From: Chloroflexota bacterium
GTDB taxonomy: Bacteria; Chloroflexota; Anaerolineae; 4572-78; J111
Assembly (NCBI GenBank): GCA_003695455.1
Contig: RFJF01000392.1
Location: 1-6,386 of the forward strand
DNA length: 6,386 nucleotides
Reading direction: 5' to 3'
Part shown: positions 1-3,936 of the stretch, in pieces
Layout of the letters: the number at the start of each line of letters is the position of its first letter
Position numbering within the stretch: position 1 is the stretch's first letter
Position numbers and translations under genes: made by a program
The notes under the pieces: generated by a model
Databases searched by the model: none
Told to the model about the DNA's origin: nothing
Seen by the model: the letters and a program-made list of their open reading frames with translations, nothing else

Positions 1-1180
1 GGCTGTCTCCGGGGCCGGGCAGGGTGTCGCCATCTTCAATTTCGGTGGGTAAGTCTGGTTTAGGCGTGGGTTGGGTGCCGGCAGGGATTACGCTGGGTGT
101 GGGGTTGGGCACCAACTTGGGCAGTTGGTCAAAAGTCACTTCCTGCTGAAACTCGAACAATTTATCCATAATTGGCCCCAAATGCTCAAAGGTTTCCCAA
201 TCCGGATTGCCCGTTGCGCCGGTGACAAACAGCGCCGCGCCCATCACGTAATCGTCACGCATCAGCTCGCTGTTGTACCACAGCAGGGTTTTCCAGTAAT
301 CCTCAACCGGGATGGGCGTGGGAACCACACCGCCGCGGATATCGGCCGGCACGGTCAGCTCGTGCGCCCAGGGGCCAATGTCTTTGGCCTGGCCGCCCCA
401 CACACCCTGCGTCATGCCGCACTCGGTAATGATGACCGTGTGCTGGTCGCCGTAGCGCTGGCGAATGCCCTCGTTCATAATGCGCCGGTAGCGCAGGGCG
501 CGCCACATGCCGTCGTTGCCGCGCCCCTCGCCCACCACGGGTACCCGGTTTTGCGGCTCGTTGGGGCCGTTTAGCCCGATGTTGTGCATGCGGTCCAGCG
601 TGGGCCAGTCGTACTCGTGAAAGCCCAGGTATTTGTAGGTTTCCAGCGTGCCGGGGTACAGTTTGAGCCACTGCTGGCCGCGCCCGTTGCCCTGCCCAAA
701 ATTAAAGGCGATGGCTTCAAAGCCGGCCTTTCGCATTGTTTCGGCAAACGCTACCTGGTACTCATCAAACAGTGTTTGCGTTTTTTCGTCCGTGTTCTCC
801 GGAAAGACCTCATTCAGCGATTCCCAGGCATTGAAAATAGGCCGGTTGTTAACCTGGTAGATGTCCTTGTTCACTTCCTCGCGCAGAATAAGCTCGGCCA
901 TTTCCACGCCTTTTTGGCAGGCGGATTTTGCCGTGCAGTTTTCCGGGTCAGAAAACTCTCCAAAATCCTGCGGATGCACAAACCGGCGGCCAATCAAAAA
1001 CACGTCGGGCAATTCTTCTTTGATGTTCTTCATCACATCCACAGAAAAATCCATGGTTTTGACTACTTTGGGCTTCAGGCGGAGAACCTCTTCGAACGCT
1101 TTTTTATGGGGGCCGGTGATGTGAAACCCAAATTTGTGGTTGTAAAACGTATCAAACTTGTGGTGTTTTTGGTTGTACAT
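1..1180 (-). CDS. Clan GH-A glycoside-hydrolase-like protein, N-terminal part (3' end outside window)
   Basis: A continuous minus-strand frame of 393 codons starts at 1180 and runs off the left edge without a stop. Residues 1 to about 350 read like a TIM-barrel glycosidase. N-A-W-E-S-L-N-E (117-124) fits the strand-4 acid/base motif of clan GH-A, with Glu124 as proton donor, and I-T-E-C-G (251-255) fits the strand-7 nucleophile motif, with Glu253. From about residue 354 the chain becomes rich in Pro and Thr (PNPTPSVIPAGTQPTPKP), a linker usually leading to another domain such as SH3b, LysM or a carbohydrate-binding module, here outside the window. No signal peptide or membrane segment precedes the barrel, so secretion is not supported by the N-terminus. 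GGAGGA lies three bases before the ATG and a strong promoter lies about 100 bases upstream. The barrel assignment rests on two motifs and spacing; the substrate is unknown, and a non-catalytic relative is possible. Confidence 0.75.
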   Translation of the reverse strand, partial: MYNQKHHKFDTFYNHKFGFHITGPHKKAFEEVLRLKPKVVKTMDFSVDVMKNIKEELPDVFLIGRRFVHPQDFGEFSDPENCTAKSACQKGVEMAELILREEVNKDIYQVNNRPIFNAWESLNEVFPENTDEKTQTLFDEYQVAFAETMRKAGFEAIAFNFGQGNGRGQQWLKLYPGTLETYKYLGFHEYDWPTLDRMHNIGLNGPNEPQNRVPVVGEGRGNDGMWRALRYRRIMNEGIRQRYGDQHTVIITECGMTQGVWGGQAKDIGPWAHELTVPADIRGGVVPTPIPVEDYWKTLLWYNSELMRDDYVMGAALFVTGATGNPDWETFEHLGPIMDKLFEFQQEVTFDQLPKLVPNPTPSVIPAGTQPTPKPDLPTEIEDGDTLPGPGDS

Positions 1181-1183
1181 GGT

Positions 1184-1189
1184 TCCTCC
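1184..1189 (-). promoter_or_regulatory. Ribosome binding site GGAGGA of the glycosidase-like gene
   Basis: Read on the minus strand, GGAGGA is followed by ACC and then the ATG at 1180. The spacing is a little short but the match to the anti-Shine-Dalgarno is strong. It decides the start, because the frame stays open further upstream through the promoter without another well-placed start codon. Confidence 0.7.
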
Positions 1190-1276
1190 GGGCGCCGGAA
1201 TTTTATCAATGGCGAATTTCAGGCTGGTGTGCCGGCGATGGCTGAAATCATCAATTGAATAATGAAGGATGGTTTC

Positions 1277-1305
1277 ATCATAACACGGCCTTAAGGGGGA
1301 GTCAA
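1277..1305 (-). promoter_or_regulatory. Sigma-70-type extended -10 promoter for the glycosidase-like gene
   Basis: Read leftward, the -35 box is TTGACT (1305-1300). A 17-bp spacer follows, then the -10 box TATGAT (1282-1277), preceded by TGT, an extended -10 (TGn). Transcription should start near 1270, leaving a leader of about 90 nt before the ATG at 1180. No second gene lies between promoter and start. Confidence 0.75.
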
Positions 1306-1310
1306 CGCAA

Positions 1311-1334
1311 AACAGCGGCGTTTGAGCCGCTGTT
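1311..1334. repeat. Perfect 9-bp inverted repeat, terminator-like hairpin
   Basis: AACAGCGGC (1311-1319) and GCCGCTGTT (1326-1334) are exact inverted copies around a 6-nt loop. Read leftward, the stem runs straight into TTTT and then, six bases on, the -35 box of the leftward promoter. Read rightward, it is followed by a T-run at 1346-1350. It could be an intrinsic terminator insulating the leftward promoter, but no gene ends nearby in either direction, so its role is open. Confidence 0.5.
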
Positions 1335-1350
1335 CCGTTTAAAAGTTTTT

Positions 1351-1385
1351 GCCCAGGGGCTAGTGGGAACGGCCAACCCCTGGGC
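1351..1385. repeat. Perfect 9-bp inverted repeat GCCCAGGGG / CCCCTGGGC
   Basis: GCCCAGGGG (1351-1359) pairs exactly with CCCCTGGGC (1377-1385) across a 17-nt loop. It starts 16 bases after the first hairpin, and neither arm resembles that one. It may be an RNA hairpin or a dyad operator between the divergent promoters. The loop shows no convincing further pairing. Confidence 0.45.
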
Positions 1386-1400
1386 GAAAGAAGGAAGGAG

Positions 1401-1478
1401 ATGCGCAAAGATTATTGCGATTTGTTGAAGGTAGTATATCAGCACTCACAGGTGATTACATCAGCCAACCGGCGATGA
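1401..1478 (+). CDS. Doubtful 25-codon small ORF
   Basis: ATG at 1401 is preceded by a purine-rich run, AAGGAAGGAG, whose first AAGGA lies five bases from the start, a workable ribosome binding site. The frame encodes MRKDYCDLLKVVYQHSQVIT and five more residues (SANRR) to a TGA at 1476-1478. No promoter was found just upstream, and the rightward promoter at 1546 lies downstream of it. There is no recognisable domain, signal peptide or membrane segment. It may well be chance, and is listed because of the ribosome binding site and the hairpin ending 15 bases before the start. Confidence 0.15.
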   Translation: MRKDYCDLLKVVYQHSQVITSANRR

Positions 1479-1545
1479 TTTGCCCGGTACTTTGTTGGCG
1501 GCATTGCCTAGGCCATATTGCGTAGTGTTTCCGTAGGGTAGCCGT

Positions 1546-1574
1546 TTGCCACGCTCGAACGTCCGTGCTATGAT
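1546..1574 (+). promoter_or_regulatory. Sigma-70-type extended -10 promoter for the nuclease-like gene
   Basis: The -35 box TTGCCA (1546-1551), a 17-bp spacer and the -10 box TATGAT (1569-1574) are preceded by an extended -10 TGC. The expected transcription start is near 1581, only about 24 nt before the gene start. The -10 hexamer is the same as in the divergent leftward promoter. Confidence 0.7.
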
Positions 1575-1595
1575 GTTGACACAACTTGCTAAATT

Positions 1596-1599
1596 GGAG
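1596..1599 (+). promoter_or_regulatory. Ribosome binding site GGAG choosing between two tandem ATGs
   Basis: GGAG at 1596-1599 lies two bases before the ATG at 1602 and five before the ATG at 1605. The second spacing is more usable, so 1605 is preferred. The two proteins would differ only by one Met. Confidence 0.6.
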
Positions 1600-1604
1600 C
1601 GATG

Positions 1605-2330
1605 ATGTCAAAAATTGCAAGCTGGCAGGCGGCCAACGGCTGGCGCGAGTTGTTCGCCCGTATTTTTGCCGGTATGACTCCGCAGGTCAACGTATTGCCG
1701 GAGTGGCTGGTGAACCCGGCCACCAACCGCCGCCTGAAGCTGGATTTACTCTACCCGGAGATAAATGTTGCCGTCCGGTTTGAGGGGGTGCGGCAGCGCG
1801 GCCAGCGCGTCCGGCGGCTGAGTCTGGAAGAAGAGGTACAGGTTCAGTTGCGGGAAGATGCGCGGGTTACCGTCTGCCGCCAGCACGGCATCGAGCTGGT
1901 GGTGGTGGATGTAACAGACGGCCGGATTGGCCGGGTTTTCCGGCAGATTGATACGGCGCTGAGCCGGGCCGCCCGCCGGACATCGAGCGCGGCGTTGCGA
2001 CAGCAAATCAGCCAGGCCCGCCAAACCGCCTCCGAGCTGTCGGCCAGGGTCAAATCGCTATCAGATTTGAGGCTGTACGCCGATTTGTGGGCAGACCGTG
2101 AATACCGGCTGACCACGCCGGAACCCTCGCCGGAATTGCCGCCCGCGCCGGCGGTAGAGTTCAGCCCCGGCATGGCCGTGGAGCACACCCTGTTTGGCGC
2201 CGGGGTGGTGGTGCAAACCACCCCCGCCAACGGCGACACACTCATTACCGTGGATTTTGCGGACGCCGGTCAAAAAACGCTGGCCGCCAGTTTGGTGGGC
2301 GGCAAACTGTTCCCCAAAAACAGCGGTTGA
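1605..2330 (+). CDS. Degenerate PD-(D/E)XK nuclease-like protein with UvrD/PcrA-type C-terminal module
   Basis: The product has 241 residues. Residues about 10-125 resemble the restriction-endonuclease-like fold of short DUF559/Vsr-type proteins: L-D-L-L-Y-P-E (46-52) supplies the first acidic residue, Asp47, and A-V-R-F-E-G (56-61) sits where such proteins carry a second acidic residue. Arg58 occupies that place, so catalysis may be lost. The Arg-87/Cys-91/GIELVVVD (95-102) stretch matches the end of such a fold. Residues about 125-165 are helical and possibly coiled coil, then comes a Pro-rich linker (about 170-188). The last 53 residues carry V-E-H-x-x-F-G-A-G-V-V and F-x-D-A-G-Q-K-T-L, the pattern of the C-terminal Tudor-like module of UvrD/PcrA helicases that contacts RNA polymerase. 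No helicase motifs are present. The gene has its own promoter and is followed by another. A DNA repair or transcription-linked role is inference; the nuclease match is weaker than the tail match. Confidence 0.6.
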   Translation: MSKIASWQAANGWRELFARIFAGMTPQVNVLPEWLVNPATNRRLKLDLLYPEINVAVRFEGVRQRGQRVRRLSLEEEVQVQLREDARVTVCRQHGIELVVVDVTDGRIGRVFRQIDTALSRAARRTSSAALRQQISQARQTASELSARVKSLSDLRLYADLWADREYRLTTPEPSPELPPAPAVEFSPGMAVEHTLFGAGVVVQTTPANGDTLITVDFADAGQKTLAASLVGGKLFPKNSG

Positions 2331-2355
2331 CGCCCCTGCCAGTCGGCGTTATAAT
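2327..2355 (+). promoter_or_regulatory. Near-consensus promoter of the molybdenum hydroxylase operon
   Basis: TTGACG (2327-2332), a 17-bp spacer and a perfect TATAAT (2350-2355) form the best promoter in the window. The -35 box overlaps the TGA stop codon (2328-2330) of the preceding gene. Transcription should start near 2362, giving a leader of about 110 nt before the ATG at 2471. It implies that the hydroxylase genes do not depend on read-through. Confidence 0.75.
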
Positions 2356-2367
2356 TTTCTGGCAGGG
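2334..2367. repeat. Perfect 9-bp dyad across the operon promoter (operator or terminator)
   Basis: CCCTGCCAG (2334-2342) and CTGGCAGGG (2359-2367) are exact inverted copies separated by 16 bases. The -10 box lies inside the loop; the left arm is in the spacer and the right arm covers the expected start site. As DNA this is a natural place for a dimeric repressor. As RNA from the upstream gene it would form a 9-bp hairpin beginning three bases after the stop codon, but without a T-run after the stem. The sequence does not choose between these. Confidence 0.5.
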
Positions 2368-2457
2368 TTGCAGAGTCGCACAGTCGCAGAACAGCAGGGT
2401 GATTCACCACGCCCAGAGTCTCCGGCTCCTGGCTCCCGCCCCCTGAATCCTGTTTTC
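2368..2457 (+). other. 5' leader of the hydroxylase operon with short direct repeats
   Basis: The leader carries AGTCGCA twice (2374-2380 and 2382-2388), then a CT/GC-rich stretch with CTCC-type near repeats (about 2419-2442). No recognised riboswitch could be identified by eye; in particular no clear molybdenum cofactor riboswitch was found, though this cannot be excluded without folding. The repeats look like low-complexity intergenic filler. Confidence 0.4.
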
Positions 2458-2463
2458 AAAGGA
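2458..2463 (+). promoter_or_regulatory. Ribosome binding site AAAGGA of the FAD/[2Fe-2S] gene
   Basis: AAAGGA is followed by seven bases (TAATTTT) and the ATG at 2471, near-ideal spacing. It fixes the start of the downstream gene. Confidence 0.75.
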
Positions 2464-2470
2464 TAATTTT

Positions 2471-3895
2471 ATGTGGCAAATTTACTACACCCCTCGCACT
2501 ATTGACGAGGCGCTGGAAAAACTGGCCGGGCATCAGGGGCAGGCGCGTTTGCTGGCCGGCGGCACCGACCTGCTGGTGGAAATTGAACGTGGGGTTCGCT
2601 CGCCCCGGGTTATCGTTGATATTTCCCGCATCCCCAACCTCGATGAAATTTCGCTGGATGAACAGGGAGTTATTCATTTGGGGCCGCTGGTCACCCACAA
2701 CCACGTGGCCGGCTCAACCCTGTGCCGCGAGCGCGCCTTTCCGCTGGCCAAAGCCTGCTGGGAAGTGGGCGCACCGCAAATCCGCAACCGGGGCACAGTG
2801 GCCGGCAATCTGGTGACCGCCTCACCTGCCAACGATACGATTCCGCCGCTTTGGGCGCTCGGCGCGTCGGTAACGTTGCAGAGTACGCGCGGCACGCGGA
2901 CGCTCAAATTTGAGGAGTTTTTTCTGGGCGTGCGCAAAACCGCGCTGGAAGCCGATGAAATGATTGTGGACATTTCCTTCCCGGCCATGGCCCCGGACCA
3001 GGTTGGCACGTTTCTCAAATTGGGGTTGCGGCGGGCGCAGGCCATTTCGGTGGTGAATGTGGCAGTGGTGCTGAGCCTGCTGGGCGATACCGCCACCGGC
3101 GCGCGCATCACGCTGGGTAGTGTGGCCCCCACCATTGTTCGCGCCGAAAATGCCGAACGATTTTTGGCCGGCAAAGTGCTCACCCCCGATGTGATTGAAC
3201 ACGCCGGTGAACTGGCGGTTCAATCCATTGCCCCCATCAGCGATGTGCGCGGTTCGGCAGAGTACCGGCGCTACATGGCCGCCACCCTCACCCGCCAGGC
3301 GCTTGAGTCGCTGGCAAACGGCACCGAGAGCGACTCGATGCCGCCGCGGCCGGTGATGCTGTGGGGCAAAACCAACGGCCACTTTCCCGCCGCCGTTGGC
3401 CAATCAACCACCCACACCAAAGCCTACCAGGAACCGATTGTGACCACCATCAACGGGCGGCGGCGCTCTTTTCACAACGCCGCGCACAAAACTCTGTTGC
3501 GTATGTTGCGCGAGGACGCCGACCTGACCGGCACCAAAGAGGGCTGCGCCGAGGGTGAATGCGGCGCCTGCACCGTTCTGCTTGACGGCGTGGCCGTGAT
3601 GAGCTGCATGGTTCCCGCGCCGAGGGCGCACGGCAGCAAAATTGAAACCATCGAGGGGTTGGCCAACGGCGATACCCTGCACCCGGTGCAGGAAGCGTTC
3701 ATCTCCGAAGGGGCAGTGCAGTGCGGCTACTGCACCCCCGGTTTTTTGATGAGTGGCGTATCGCTGCTGGATGAGCGCGCCCGCCCCACCCCAGACGACA
3801 TCAAACAGGCCATCACCGGTAATCTGTGCCGCTGTACGGGCTACTACAAAATTCTGCAGGCGCTGGAAAAAGCCGCGGAATCCAATGCAAAATGA
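2471..3895 (+). CDS. Fused FAD-binding and double [2Fe-2S] subunit of a molybdenum hydroxylase
   Basis: This 474-residue protein is the electron-transfer part of a xanthine dehydrogenase/CO dehydrogenase-family enzyme. Residues 1-175 form the PCMH-type FAD domain, with AGGTD (29-33) and TVAGN (109-113) as flavin motifs. Residues about 180-285 match the CoxM C-terminal domain (LGSVAP, then SAEYRRYMA). A linker of about 35 residues leads to the CoxS-like domain from about 322. Its plant-type cluster has Cys359, Cys364, Cys367 and Cys379; the second cluster has Cys418, Cys421, Cys453 and Cys455 (QCGYC, CRC). All eight ligands are present. The FAD part has ordinary CoxM length, without room for the extra [4Fe-4S] insertion of 4-hydroxybenzoyl-CoA reductase. 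CoxM and CoxS homologues are usually separate proteins, and fused xanthine dehydrogenases carry the iron-sulfur domain first, so the FAD-first order is notable. The large subunit gene starts 41 bases downstream. The electron acceptor is unknown. Confidence 0.93.
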   Translation: MWQIYYTPRTIDEALEKLAGHQGQARLLAGGTDLLVEIERGVRSPRVIVDISRIPNLDEISLDEQGVIHLGPLVTHNHVAGSTLCRERAFPLAKACWEVGAPQIRNRGTVAGNLVTASPANDTIPPLWALGASVTLQSTRGTRTLKFEEFFLGVRKTALEADEMIVDISFPAMAPDQVGTFLKLGLRRAQAISVVNVAVVLSLLGDTATGARITLGSVAPTIVRAENAERFLAGKVLTPDVIEHAGELAVQSIAPISDVRGSAEYRRYMAATLTRQALESLANGTESDSMPPRPVMLWGKTNGHFPAAVGQSTTHTKAYQEPIVTTINGRRRSFHNAAHKTLLRMLREDADLTGTKEGCAEGECGACTVLLDGVAVMSCMVPAPRAHGSKIETIEGLANGDTLHPVQEAFISEGAVQCGYCTPGFLMSGVSLLDERARPTPDDIKQAITGNLCRCTGYYKILQALEKAAESNAK

Positions 3896-3936
3896 ACAAT
3901 GAACAGAATCGGTACCCCGTTACTTGATTGGAAAAA

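Larger units (their letters stand above)
1181..1604. other. Divergent intergenic region
   Basis: This stretch separates the leftward glycosidase-like gene from the rightward nuclease-like gene. It holds one promoter in each direction, two adjacent perfect 9-bp inverted repeats (1311-1334 and 1351-1385) and a weak 25-codon ORF (1401-1478). Between about 1480 and 1545 only the 8-bp palindrome GCCTAGGC (1506-1513) stands out. No tRNA-like or other recognisable RNA fold was seen. Confidence 0.7.

Noticed and set aside
71..1258. Long plus-strand open frames at 71-574 and 584-1258
   Set aside because: They lie antisense to the glycosidase-like gene, have atypical composition (His- and Ala-rich or Phe-rich) and show no domain. 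The minus-strand frame has catalytic motifs, a ribosome binding site and a promoter.
1181..1425. Upstream extension of the glycosidase-like gene in the same open frame
   Set aside because: The frame stays open upstream to a stop near 1425 but passes through the promoter and hairpin. The only candidate start there is a TTG near the far end, and the translation shows no signal peptide or homology. GGAGGA before ATG 1180 is decisive.
1415..1443. Promoter-like TTGCGA ... TATATC on the plus strand
   Set aside because: The spacer is only 14 bp, too short for a sigma-70 promoter, and no gene but the doubtful small ORF is near.
1506..1513. 8-bp palindrome GCCTAGGC as an operator
   Set aside because: It is short, isolated and about 30 bases upstream of the -35 box; an 8-bp palindrome in a spacer of this length is weak evidence.
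2471..3895. 4-hydroxybenzoyl-CoA reductase-type FAD subunit
   Set aside because: The FAD part has ordinary CoxM length and no extra cysteine cluster for a [4Fe-4S] centre.
3928..3936. TTG at 3928 as start of the molybdopterin subunit
   Set aside because: It has no ribosome binding site of its own, while ATG 3937 or 3940 follows GGA at usable spacing. The extra three residues precede the conserved domain.
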